A DNA stretch of 6,881 bases, from contig JAPLJW010000078.1 in the NCBI GenBank assembly GCA_026388365.1, forward strand, positions 1 through 6,881, in the 5' to 3' direction. Both the position numbers and the translations under genes were made by a program. Below the pieces are notes generated by a model that saw nothing but the letters and a program-made list of their open reading frames with translations, was not told where the DNA came from and searched no databases. Shown one piece after another: positions 1 to 5,724 of the stretch (position 1 is the first letter of the stretch; each line of letters begins with the position of its first letter). The stretch is from Deltaproteobacteria bacterium (GTDB lineage Bacteria; Desulfobacterota; Syntrophia; Syntrophales; UBA5619).

Positions 1-688
1 TCCCCATCTCCCGCAGATAGAGAAGCAGCGTGGCAAGGGTCTCCGGATTGACCAGCCTCTCCGGCCGCATCAGACGGAAGGCCACGATCAGCGCCAGGAT
101 CAGGATCAGACCAAAGAAGACGAAGACCGTCCGGATCCGTCCCGCGGGAAGAAGGACGGCTGAGATGACGACCGCGAGCGCGCTCATCGCGGAGGCGATC
201 AGACAGAGCGGGATGATCGCCATCCCCGCCGTTATGTAGAAAAAAGGCCCCGCCCTGTAGACAATCCCGTACGAGAGAAAGACGGGCAGGCTGAAGAGGA
301 TCACCATCCACGAGCTGTCGATCGTGCTTTCCAGCCAGCGCGCGAGGAAGATCTTTCCCCCCGAGACCGGCAGCGAATGGACCAGCAGCAGATCCCGGCT
401 GAGGTAGAGCTTCGAGAGCGAGGCGATGATGGCGCTGAAGACGAGGAGCGAGAAAAATGTCAACAGAACCATCGAGAGGAGTTTCCGGGCGAGGACGTCG
501 CCGAACTCCTCGATCCCCTGAAAATAGGTCAGAACCCGATAGAAAAGCAGGAATGCGCCGATCCAGAAGGCCAGACCGATCGCGGCAAACAGAAGATAGC
601 GGATCCGACGGTTGCCGGCGCTTTGGGAGTCGCCGGCGTTCTTGAAGGAGAGGAATCGGGGCCGAAGCAATGCGATCAGTTCATTCAT
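1..688 (-). CDS. ABC-2-type transporter permease subunit (partial; C-terminus beyond the left edge)
   Basis: This is the membrane-spanning partner of the ATPase encoded just upstream. The visible 229 codons start MNELIALLRP and run off the window without a stop. A short basic cytoplasmic N-terminus is followed by about five hydrophobic segments, near residues 31-51, 70-92, 126-147, 148-180 and 186-205. Between the second and third lies a polar loop with SRDLLLVHSLPVS and then an ARWLES stretch. I recall this arrangement from ABC-2 or ABC exporter permeases, where the loop probably contacts the ATPase. The ATG overlaps the ATPase stop codon as ATGA, and an AAGGAA ribosome site lies 5 bases upstream, inside the ATPase gene, so translation is probably coupled. 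The substrate cannot be told from sequence. Assignment as an ABC permease is firm from context and topology; direction of transport (export) is inferred. Confidence 0.85.
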   Translation of the reverse strand, partial: MNELIALLRPRFLSFKNAGDSQSAGNRRIRYLLFAAIGLAFWIGAFLLFYRVLTYFQGIEEFGDVLARKLLSMVLLTFFSLLVFSAIIASLSKLYLSRDLLLVHSLPVSGGKIFLARWLESTIDSSWMVILFSLPVFLSYGIVYRAGPFFYITAGMAIIPLCLIASAMSALAVVISAVLLPAGRIRTVFVFFGLILILALIVAFRLMRPERLVNPETLATLLLYLREMG

Positions 689-1416
689 GGCAGTTCCTTC
701 CCGGTCAGCCGGAGGAATACCTCCTCCAGATCGCCCTCCTGGAGAAGGGCCGTTCCCCGCAGGTCGCCGGTGGTTCCCAGCGCCACCAGCCGCCCGCGGT
801 GGATGACCCCGATCCGGTCGCAGAGGTCTTCGGCGATCTCCAGCGTATGGGTGGACATGAAGATTGTTGTTCCGCTTGCGGCCAGCTCCCGGAGGAGGTC
901 CTTGACCATCCGGATCCCGGCCGGATCGAGACCGACCATCGGTTCATCCACGATGATCACCCGGGGCTCGTGCAACAGGGCCGAGGCGATGATCAACCTC
1001 TGTTTCATCCCGTGTGAGTAGGCCTCGATCAGGTGATCGGCCCAGTCGAATAGGGAAAACTGGATCAAGAGCCTCTCGGCCTTTTGAACGAAGAGCCCGT
1101 CTCCAAAGCCGTACAGGTCGGCGACAAATCGCATGAACTCCATGCCGGTCAGCTTTTCGTAGAGGAAGGGCCGGTCGGGAATGAAACCGATGATCCGCTT
1201 GGCCGCCTCCGGATCCGCGGCCATCGGGATCCCGTCGATCCGGACTATTCCCTTCGTCGGCCCCAGGACGCCCGCCATCATCCGAATCGTCGTTGTCTTG
1301 CCCGCCCCATTGGGTCCGATGAAACCGAAGATCTCCCCCTTCGCCACAGAGAGATTCAAGTGGTCCACCGCCAGCGTGCTTCCGTACTGTTTGGTCAGGT
1401 CGGTTAATTCGATCAT
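685..1416 (-). CDS. ABC transporter ATP-binding protein (ABC-2 exporter class)
   Basis: A 243-residue single nucleotide-binding domain, the usual length for stand-alone ATPases of ABC-2 exporters. It would hydrolyse ATP on the cytoplasmic face to drive the adjacent permease. Visible motifs are Walker A GPNGAGKTT (34-42), a signature-position SHGMKQR (134-140), Walker B VIIVDEP with catalytic Glu158 (153-159), the D-loop GLDP (162-165) and the H-loop His190. Two positions differ from textbook ABC proteins. The Q-loop has Asp81 (FIPDRPFLY) where Gln is usual, and the signature is SHGMKQ rather than LSGGQ. I recall both variants from the ABC-2/GldA/BcrA-like subfamily, so the enzyme is probably active. 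The start ATG overlaps the stop of the transglutaminase gene (ATGA), with GGAG 8 bases upstream; its own TGA overlaps the permease start. Substrate unknown. Confidence 0.95.
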   Translation of the reverse strand: MIELTDLTKQYGSTLAVDHLNLSVAKGEIFGFIGPNGAGKTTTIRMMAGVLGPTKGIVRIDGIPMAADPEAAKRIIGFIPDRPFLYEKLTGMEFMRFVADLYGFGDGLFVQKAERLLIQFSLFDWADHLIEAYSHGMKQRLIIASALLHEPRVIIVDEPMVGLDPAGIRMVKDLLRELAASGTTIFMSTHTLEIAEDLCDRIGVIHRGRLVALGTTGDLRGTALLQEGDLEEVFLRLTGKELP

Positions 1417-2900
1417 CGTTCCATCTCCAGAATCTCCAGCTTCAAGCGGCCGATCAGCCCCACCAAATCGAGCTGACGGTCGGCCTCGCCGCGAATGAAA
1501 CGGATGTGCGTCACGTCCGCCGGCATCTGTCCCAGGACGGCATCGGCCGTCACCCAGTCGCCCCGGTCCCGGAGGTAGAGGACATTCCAGGCGTGATAAA
1601 AGAAACGGCCGCGCATATACACCACCCCCGCCTCCACCTCGGCGGGTATCCCGGCGGCCCGTGCAAAGGCCGCCAGCAGGACGGCGTGCTCGTTGCAGTC
1701 CCCGACTCTGTTTTCCAATGTCTCCAGTGCGTTCGGGACCGATAGGACGGGCCTTTTCTCCAGGTTCTTGTGGACCCAGGCTACAAGTTTGTCGGCCTTC
1801 ACACCATCCAAATCGCCCGGACTGAGGATTTCGGCCAATTTTTGCCGGATCTTCGGATGGTCCGACTGAATAAAGGACGTGGGTTTGAGAAAAGCTCCCA
1901 GATCGCCGACAGCGCCGCCTGAACGGGCTAAAGAACCGGGGGAGGATTCGCGCCGGATCGTTAAAACACCGTTCCGATAGCCCTGACGGCCGCCGTCGAG
2001 AAAGAAAATACCCTCCTGAAGACCACCCAGGCGGATCTTCAGGACTTTCAGTGCTGCGGCATCCTCAATGGGTTTCGACGAAGGAATGGAGGCGATCTCC
2101 GTCAGATCCGCGCTGACCGCGCCTTCAAGACCCGCCAGCGCATCCTCGCGCGTGACCCGCTCCAGCGCAATCCCCAGGATTCCCTCCTCCCGGAGCACCG
2201 ATCCGTCCGGGTCGACCCAGGCGATCTGCTTCATCCCCATAAAATCGACGGAAAGTTTTCGGGCCCGCCGGCTTTTTTTCATGATCGTCAACTCTTCTTC
2301 GCCGAGAAAGGTAATCCGGACCGGCCTCTGTCCCAGGGAGGCGGGATCGAAGACCGGGAATGTCCTCCCTTCCCCCGGCTTGAGTCCCTCGGCCCCGGCG
2401 GACTCCAGAATGCCGCCGCCCAGATAGGGCGGCTCCGCCAAGGCGATGACACTGATCTTTTCCTCGGCCGGTGCGCCGATGCGAACGGTCAGCTTCTTTC
2501 CCTCAACCGCTCCCCGGGCCGTAAACTTGAAAAGGTTCGACCCCAGATCGAATTGAAAGTTAGAGAGCGTTCGGTCGGGTTTCAGCTCCGCCGCCGTCCG
2601 GACGGTCAAGGGCTGTACAATCCCCATCGTATTGATCCGCATGAAGATGTTTTCGGAAAAGCGAAACCCGTCTTCAGCTCTGGCGTAGGTCCGCTGCGCG
2701 TAGCCGATCTTCCGGCCGCCTTGGGTGATATTCATCCAGGCTTCCCCGACGGGAACGCCCGCCTGAATCGAAGTAGCTGCCTCCCCGCCCCCGGAAATAA
2801 GTTTCATCGGATTCCCGAGGCGAAAGATCAAAAGAACACAGAAGAGGAGAATCGCGCCTCCTCCCGCAAACCAGTGCCAATGGTTTTTCATTCTTGCCAT
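1413..2900 (-). CDS. Membrane-anchored transglutaminase-like cysteine protein, first gene of an ABC transporter operon
   Basis: A 495-residue protein. The N-terminus (MARMKNHWHW) is followed by one hydrophobic segment at about 11-26, acting as a signal or anchor and placing the rest in the periplasm. Residues about 50-290 form a region rich in predicted beta strands that I recognise only as the usual N-terminal half of deltaproteobacterial transglutaminase-domain proteins. The C-terminal transglutaminase-like (papain-fold) domain, about 365-470, keeps the triad: Cys402 in GDCNEHA, His436 in FYHAWNV and Asp453 in TADAVLGQ. It could be a protease, amidase or crosslinker; sequence does not decide. 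The reading frame stays open upstream to 3161, but I chose ATG 2900. That start has AAGG 6 bases upstream, lies just downstream of a perfect promoter (2950-2978) and leaves the anchor at the N-terminus. The longer form would overlap kdsD and lie upstream of that promoter's transcript. The stop overlaps the ATPase start by 4 bp. Confidence 0.88.
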   Translation of the reverse strand: MARMKNHWHWFAGGGAILLFCVLLIFRLGNPMKLISGGGEAATSIQAGVPVGEAWMNITQGGRKIGYAQRTYARAEDGFRFSENIFMRINTMGIVQPLTVRTAAELKPDRTLSNFQFDLGSNLFKFTARGAVEGKKLTVRIGAPAEEKISVIALAEPPYLGGGILESAGAEGLKPGEGRTFPVFDPASLGQRPVRITFLGEEELTIMKKSRRARKLSVDFMGMKQIAWVDPDGSVLREEGILGIALERVTREDALAGLEGAVSADLTEIASIPSSKPIEDAAALKVLKIRLGGLQEGIFFLDGGRQGYRNGVLTIRRESSPGSLARSGGAVGDLGAFLKPTSFIQSDHPKIRQKLAEILSPGDLDGVKADKLVAWVHKNLEKRPVLSVPNALETLENRVGDCNEHAVLLAAFARAAGIPAEVEAGVVYMRGRFFYHAWNVLYLRDRGDWVTADAVLGQMPADVTHIRFIRGEADRQLDLVGLIGRLKLEILEMER

Positions 2901-2949
2901 CGTTCGCCTTAAAATCAACTTCCGCCCGGTATCTGGATTTTCCGGATGG

Positions 2950-2978
2950 ATTATAGGGAATGGCCGAAGAAGTGTCAA
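2950..2978 (-). promoter_or_regulatory. Perfect sigma70 consensus promoter of the transglutaminase-ABC operon
   Basis: On the minus strand, TTGACA (2978-2973) is followed by a 17-bp spacer and TATAAT (2955-2950). This is an exact match to both housekeeping boxes at optimal spacing. Transcription would start near 2943, giving a leader of about 43 bases before the ATG at 2900. It explains expression of the three-gene operon and excludes start codons further upstream for its first gene. Confidence 0.88.
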
Positions 2979-3001
2979 TGACGATGCCGTTAAAATCCAT
3001 C

Positions 3002-3028
3002 TTGTCACGGTCGGTGATTTCTGATAAC
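3002..3028 (+). promoter_or_regulatory. Weak candidate promoter for kdsD
   Basis: TTGTCA (3002-3007) and GATAAC (3023-3028) face kdsD with a short 15-bp spacer. Each is a 4- or 5-of-6 match to the sigma70 boxes. It is the best candidate I can see in the divergent spacer, but spacing is poor. kdsD may instead use a promoter of another type. No clear operator is visible. Confidence 0.25.
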
Positions 3029-3099
3029 CATCTCTTCCACAGGAGCGATGAAGGCATTCCAAAAATATTGACCGTTTGAATCGGCAGAAAGGTTCCCTC

Positions 3100-4092
3100 A
3101 TGGAAAAAGACGAGTCCATCCGACAGGCGAAGGAAGTGCTTCGGCTCGAGGCGGAAAGCATCCTTCACCTCATCGACCGGGTGGGAGAGAAATTTTCGCA
3201 AGCGGTCGAACTGATCTACCGCTGCAAGGGACGCGTGATCGTGGCCGGGCTCGGCAAATCGGGTCTCATCGGAAGGAAGATCGTGGCGACGCTGACCAGC
3301 ACAGGGACGCAGGCCCTTTTCCTCCATCCCGTCGAGGGGCTCCACGGGGATCTGGGGATCGTGACCAAAGATGATGTCCTGCTTGCCATTTCCCACAGCG
3401 GTGAAACCGCCGAACTGAACATGATCGTCGAGAGCATCCGCGCAATCGGTGTGCCGCGGATCGCCTTCACCGGAAACCTCACATCGACGCTGGCACAGGC
3501 CTGTGACATCGTAATCGATGTCGGAGTGGACAAAGAAGCCTGCCCTTTCGGTCTCGCACCGACATCAAGCTCCACGGCCGCCCTGGCGATGGGGGACGCC
3601 CTCGCCGTCGTCTTGATCCATCGCAAGAATTTCCAGGAAAAAGATTTTTTCAAATTTCATCCCGGCGGAAGCCTCAGCGCCAGACTCAGGGCCAAGGTCC
3701 GCGACGTCATGATCAGCGGGGTACAGATCCCGCGTGTCCAGGAAGGGACGCTCATTCTGGAGGCGATCCGGGAAATGGACGAAAAAAACAAAGGCTTCGT
3801 CCTCGTTGTGGATCAGATGGAGACCCTGCTCGGCATCCTGACCGACGGGGATGTCCGGCGACTTGTCCGTCATGAGAAGAATTTCCTGGATCAGAAAATC
3901 GACCCCTTTATGACCCGCTCTCCCAAGACGATCCAGGAAGAGATCTCCGTCGCACAAGCCATCGAATATATGCAGCGAGAGGAGATCACCACCCTCGTCG
4001 TGACCGATGAAGCGACCCGCCTGAAGGGCTACATCCACCTCCACGACATCCTGGGCCGGGGAGGCACCCTGAAGATCACGCTCTCCGAATAA
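3100..4092 (+). CDS. kdsD: Arabinose-5-phosphate isomerase (SIS domain plus tandem CBS domains)
   Basis: This cytoplasmic enzyme interconverts ribulose 5-phosphate and arabinose 5-phosphate, the first step towards KDO for LPS. It has 330 residues, against 328 in E. coli KdsD. The SIS domain covers about 35-170, with GLGKSGLIGRK, HGDLG, SHSGETAEL and the PTSSST serine-rich phosphosugar site. A CBS pair follows at about 202-325. Lys53, Glu105, Glu146 and His187 align at a constant offset of 6 with K59, E111, E152 and H193, which I recall as essential in the E. coli enzyme, so it should be active. I chose ATG 3100 because AGAAAGG lies 7 bases upstream; an in-frame TTG at 3076 has no ribosome site. 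It is the only plus-strand gene here, without the kdsC, kdsA or lpt neighbours often found beside it. Paralogues such as GutQ or KpsF share the fold and reaction, so the exact name depends on genome context. Confidence 0.93.
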   Translation: MEKDESIRQAKEVLRLEAESILHLIDRVGEKFSQAVELIYRCKGRVIVAGLGKSGLIGRKIVATLTSTGTQALFLHPVEGLHGDLGIVTKDDVLLAISHSGETAELNMIVESIRAIGVPRIAFTGNLTSTLAQACDIVIDVGVDKEACPFGLAPTSSSTAALAMGDALAVVLIHRKNFQEKDFFKFHPGGSLSARLRAKVRDVMISGVQIPRVQEGTLILEAIREMDEKNKGFVLVVDQMETLLGILTDGDVRRLVRHEKNFLDQKIDPFMTRSPKTIQEEISVAQAIEYMQREEITTLVVTDEATRLKGYIHLHDILGRGGTLKITLSE

Positions 4093-4128
4093 ACCATCGG
4101 ACGATTGTTCACGATGGGGTCACAACCC

Positions 4129-4152
4129 AAAAAAAGGGTCACGGCATGACCC
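4129..4152 (-). terminator. Intrinsic terminator after tRNA-Val(CAC)
   Basis: Read on the minus strand, GGGTCA (4152-4147), a 5-base loop and TGACCC (4141-4136) form a 6-bp stem directly followed by seven T (4135-4129). It starts 18 bases past the tRNA 3' end and would end transcripts of the tRNA and of the nitrilase gene upstream. On the plus strand the T run becomes an A run before the stem, so it is not a good terminator for kdsD. Confidence 0.85.
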
Positions 4153-4170
4153 GCAACCCCTTGATTATCA

Positions 4171-4245
4171 TGGTAGGCGGTACTGGGATTGAACCAGTGA
4201 CTTCTACCGTGTGAAGGTAGCACTCTCCCGCTGAGTTAACCGCCC
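4171..4245 (-). tRNA. tRNA-Val, anticodon CAC
   Basis: A 75-nt cloverleaf can be folded by eye: acceptor GGGCGGT/ACCGCCT, D arm ACTC-loop-GAGT, anticodon stem CTACC/GGTAG with loop TTCACAC, T arm ACTGG-TTCAATC-CCAGT, A73 and an encoded CCA. Anticodon CAC (4213-4211) reads the valine codon GUG. The acceptor ends in a G1-U72 wobble, shared with the other valine tRNA here. The 10-25 pair is A-U. It lies 48 bp after the nitrilase gene, has its own likely promoter, and is followed by an intrinsic terminator. Confidence 0.96.
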
Positions 4246-4256
4246 AAGCGGGATAT

Positions 4257-4285
4257 CCTATATCGTAAAGAAATCCCGTTTTCAA
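4257..4285 (-). promoter_or_regulatory. Probable promoter of tRNA-Val(CAC)
   Basis: TTGAAA (4285-4280), a 17-bp spacer and TATAGG (4262-4257) lie between the end of the nitrilase gene and the tRNA, on the minus strand. A start near 4250 would leave a short 5' leader before the tRNA. Readthrough from the nitrilase gene is also possible. Confidence 0.6.
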
Positions 4286-4293
4286 GCGAAAAA

Positions 4294-5103
4294 TCACCGC
4301 GGTTGCTGTTTCATCAGTTCCCCGTAATATTCGATCCGTCTGCTGCCGAAGGCGTCGTTGTAAGGGTTAATCGCCTTGTTTCGTGCGAGTATGGGTTCAA
4401 TCTCGACAGCAACGCTCTCTTCCGTCGCCTCCCCTCCGCGGCAGAGGATGGACCCGTCCGGACCCGCAATCTGACTTTTTCCCGTAAAGTGAAGCGATTT
4501 TCCTCCCCGGGTTTCCGTCCCGGTCCGGTTGGCCGTGACGGCAAAAACGCGGTTCTCCAGACACCGAGTGACCATCGCCTCCTGACAGTAAGGAAGGACG
4601 AGATTCGCACAGTGGCAGATCACATCCGCGCCTTTGAGAGCCAGAATCCTCGCCGTTTCCGGGAAGATCCAGTCAAAGCATATCATGAGCCCCACGCGAC
4701 AGATTTCGATGTCGTGGACGGCAGGTTCCCGATCCCCCGGATCGAACCAGAGGGTCTCCTCAAAAAAGAGATGGATCTTCCGGTACGTCGCAATATATCC
4801 CGCCGGACCGACCAGAACCGATGCGTTGTAGCACTGCTCTCCGGATTTTTCGATCAACCCGGCGATGATATGAGCATCCCTCGTCTTCGCCAGCCGACAG
4901 AGGGTCTCCGTGGTCTTTCCGAAAGGGATCTCCTCGGCCAATGCCTGAACTTCCTGCCGCGAGGTGAAATGATAACCGGTATTGCACAACTCCGGAAGGA
5001 CGACCAGATCCGCATCAATTTTGTCCACAAGCTTGCAGATTTTTAGAATGTTTTGATCGATATCGCCGAGAACCGGCGCAAACTGAATGAACCCTGCCCT
5101 CAT
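4294..5103 (-). CDS. Carbon-nitrogen hydrolase (nitrilase superfamily)
   Basis: A 269-residue cytoplasmic enzyme of the nitrilase/amidase superfamily, which cleaves non-peptide C-N bonds of nitriles, amides or carbamoyl compounds. The Glu-Lys-Cys triad is visible: Glu38 in VLPELCNTGY, Lys109 in YRKIHLF and Cys142 in GLMICFDWIFPE. Downstream ANLVLPY, RCLENRVFAVTANR and a C-terminal RRIEYYGEL complete the fold. From memory it resembles the Pyrococcus nitrilase-like protein PH0642 (MICFDWFFPE, ANLVMPY, ALENRVY) more than N-carbamoylputrescine amidases. Substrate is therefore uncertain; small aliphatic nitriles or an omega-amidase-like role are possible. The frame is open up to 5283, but I chose ATG 5103. 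It starts exactly where the family does (MRAGFIQFAP) and has GGAGG 7 bases upstream. The rejected 60-residue extension is cysteine- and charge-rich and lies across the promoter. The gene stands alone apart from the tRNA downstream. Confidence 0.92.
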   Translation of the reverse strand: MRAGFIQFAPVLGDIDQNILKICKLVDKIDADLVVLPELCNTGYHFTSRQEVQALAEEIPFGKTTETLCRLAKTRDAHIIAGLIEKSGEQCYNASVLVGPAGYIATYRKIHLFFEETLWFDPGDREPAVHDIEICRVGLMICFDWIFPETARILALKGADVICHCANLVLPYCQEAMVTRCLENRVFAVTANRTGTETRGGKSLHFTGKSQIAGPDGSILCRGGEATEESVAVEIEPILARNKAINPYNDAFGSRRIEYYGELMKQQPR

Positions 5104-5110
5104 CGCCCTT

Positions 5111-5115
5111 CCTCC
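5111..5115 (-). promoter_or_regulatory. Strong ribosome binding site deciding the nitrilase start
   Basis: GGAGG (5115-5111) sits 7 bases before ATG 5103 on the minus strand. It fixes the start at the family-typical N-terminus and argues against the longer in-frame start at 5283. Confidence 0.85.
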
Positions 5116-5134
5116 GGATGACAATTTGGATTGC

Positions 5135-5163
5135 ATCTTAGACCAGTCGTCCGGTCTTGTAAA
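5135..5163 (-). promoter_or_regulatory. Probable promoter of the nitrilase gene, with a dyad in the spacer
   Basis: TTTACA (5163-5158), a 17-bp spacer and TAAGAT (5140-5135) face the nitrilase gene. Transcription would begin near 5128, giving a leader of about 25 bases containing the GGAGG site. Inside the spacer is a short inverted repeat, GACC-8 bases-GGTC (5141-5156), placed where a repressor or activator could act. The dyad is short enough to be chance. Confidence 0.65.
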
Positions 5164-5383
5164 GGCCGGATGCCAAAACACGCAGTCCTTGGATCGGCAT
5201 GGCCATTTGTACGTCTGCTTTTCTGCTGTGTCATTTTTTACGAGGGTTGTGCTACGGGAACAACCGGGATGATGGTCAACCATGGTCCGTTTTTGGAGAG
5301 ATTTCTACCAAACCGAACCTGATGGTCAATAGGGTTCCTCGGGTCTGTAGGTTGGAAATACGGTTGGTAATTGTTTCTGAGAT
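5164..5383. other. Non-coding spacer upstream of the nitrilase promoter, with small repeats
   Basis: I see no convincing gene in this stretch. Open frames here lack ribosome sites and family resemblance. It holds an inverted repeat GGTTGT/ACAACC with a 9-base loop (5245-5265) that has no adjacent T run in either useful direction. It also holds the 10-base direct repeat TGATGGTCAA at 5270-5279 and 5320-5329, and a further ATGGTC at 5282. These could be protein-binding sites for the nitrilase gene or nothing. Confidence 0.4.
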
Positions 5384-5425
5384 AAAAAAACAGGGGGGTG
5401 GAAATACTTCCTAACCCCCTGTTTT
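5384..5425 (-). terminator. Strong intrinsic terminator of the tRNA-Val/tRNA-Asp unit
   Basis: An 11-bp perfect stem, AAAACAGGGGG (5387-5397 on the plus strand) with CCCCCTGTTTT (5415-5425), encloses a 17-base loop containing a small GGAA/TTCC inner stem. Read leftward, the stem runs into seven T (5390-5384). It starts only 5 bases beyond the encoded CCA of tRNA-Asp. Read rightward, the arm ends in only four T, so termination there would be weak. Confidence 0.9.
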
Positions 5426-5429
5426 CATT

Positions 5430-5506
<77 letters not shown>

Positions 5507-5533
5507 GAATAAGAAACCCTATCCCTGTTGAAA

Positions 5534-5567
5534 CCCGATCCGGCAGCGCCCTGTGATTCGGATCGGG
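5534..5567 (-). other. Hairpin in the tRNA-Val to tRNA-Asp spacer
   Basis: CCCGATCCG (5567-5559 on the minus strand) and CGGATCGGG (5542-5534) form a perfect 9-bp stem with a 16-base loop, inside the 90-bp spacer of the tRNA precursor. Only three T follow, so strong termination is unlikely. It may be an RNase processing or structure-keeping element. It is too short and placed wrongly to be a degenerate tRNA. Confidence 0.55.
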
Positions 5568-5596
5568 GCCGCCTTTCAAGGATTTCGCTATTTCCA

Positions 5597-5672
5597 TGGT
5601 AGGCGGAACAGGACTTGAACCTGTGACTTCCACGGTGTAAGCGTGGCGCTCTCCCAACTGAGCTACCCGCCC
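5597..5672 (-). tRNA. tRNA-Val, anticodon TAC
   Basis: A 76-nt cloverleaf: acceptor GGGCGGG/TCCGCCT, D arm GCTC-loop-GAGC, anticodon stem CCACG/CGTGG with loop CTTACAC, T arm ACAGG-TTCAAGT-CCTGT, A73 and an encoded CCA. Anticodon TAC reads GUA and, with usual modification, most other valine codons. G1-U72 and G7-U66 are wobble pairs. It is the first gene of the Val-Asp unit and begins 26 bp after the lon stop codon. Confidence 0.97.
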
Positions 5673-5695
5673 GCATCACCTTCATTTTCGCGAGC

Positions 5696-5724
5696 TATCT
5701 AACAACGATTCCCCCGGTTGTCAA
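5696..5724 (-). promoter_or_regulatory. Promoter of the tRNA-Val/tRNA-Asp unit, embedded in the end of lon
   Basis: TTGACA (5724-5719), a 17-bp spacer and TAGATA (5701-5696) lie on the minus strand. The -35 box is a perfect match and the -10 matches four of six. The -35 and spacer lie in the last lon codons, and the first three bases of the -10 are the lon stop codon TAG. Transcription would start near 5689, about 17 bases before the tRNA 5' end. Confidence 0.82.

Noticed and set aside
377..1021. A long plus-strand open frame opposite the permease and ATPase genes
   Set aside because: It is antisense to two genes with clear motifs, has a charged, low-complexity composition and no recognisable domain; GC-rich coding DNA commonly leaves such antisense frames open.
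2901..3161. A longer transglutaminase protein starting near 3161
   Set aside because: The extension overlaps kdsD, lies upstream of the transcript from the perfect promoter at 2950-2978, lacks a ribosome site and would bury the membrane anchor in the middle of the N-terminal region.
4116..4160. A terminator for kdsD in the convergent spacer
   Set aside because: On the plus strand the stem is preceded, not followed, by the homopolymer run, and the bases after it are not T-rich. I see no clear intrinsic terminator for kdsD.
4303..5046. A plus-strand open frame opposite the nitrilase gene
   Set aside because: It mirrors a gene with a full catalytic triad, has no ribosome site and no family resemblance.
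5245..5265. The GGTTGT/ACAACC hairpin as a terminator
   Set aside because: No T run follows the stem on either strand; the nearby T run precedes it on the plus strand.
5104..5283. A nitrilase protein with 60 extra N-terminal residues
   Set aside because: The extra residues do not resemble the family, cross the probable promoter, and the GGAGG site fits the start at 5103.
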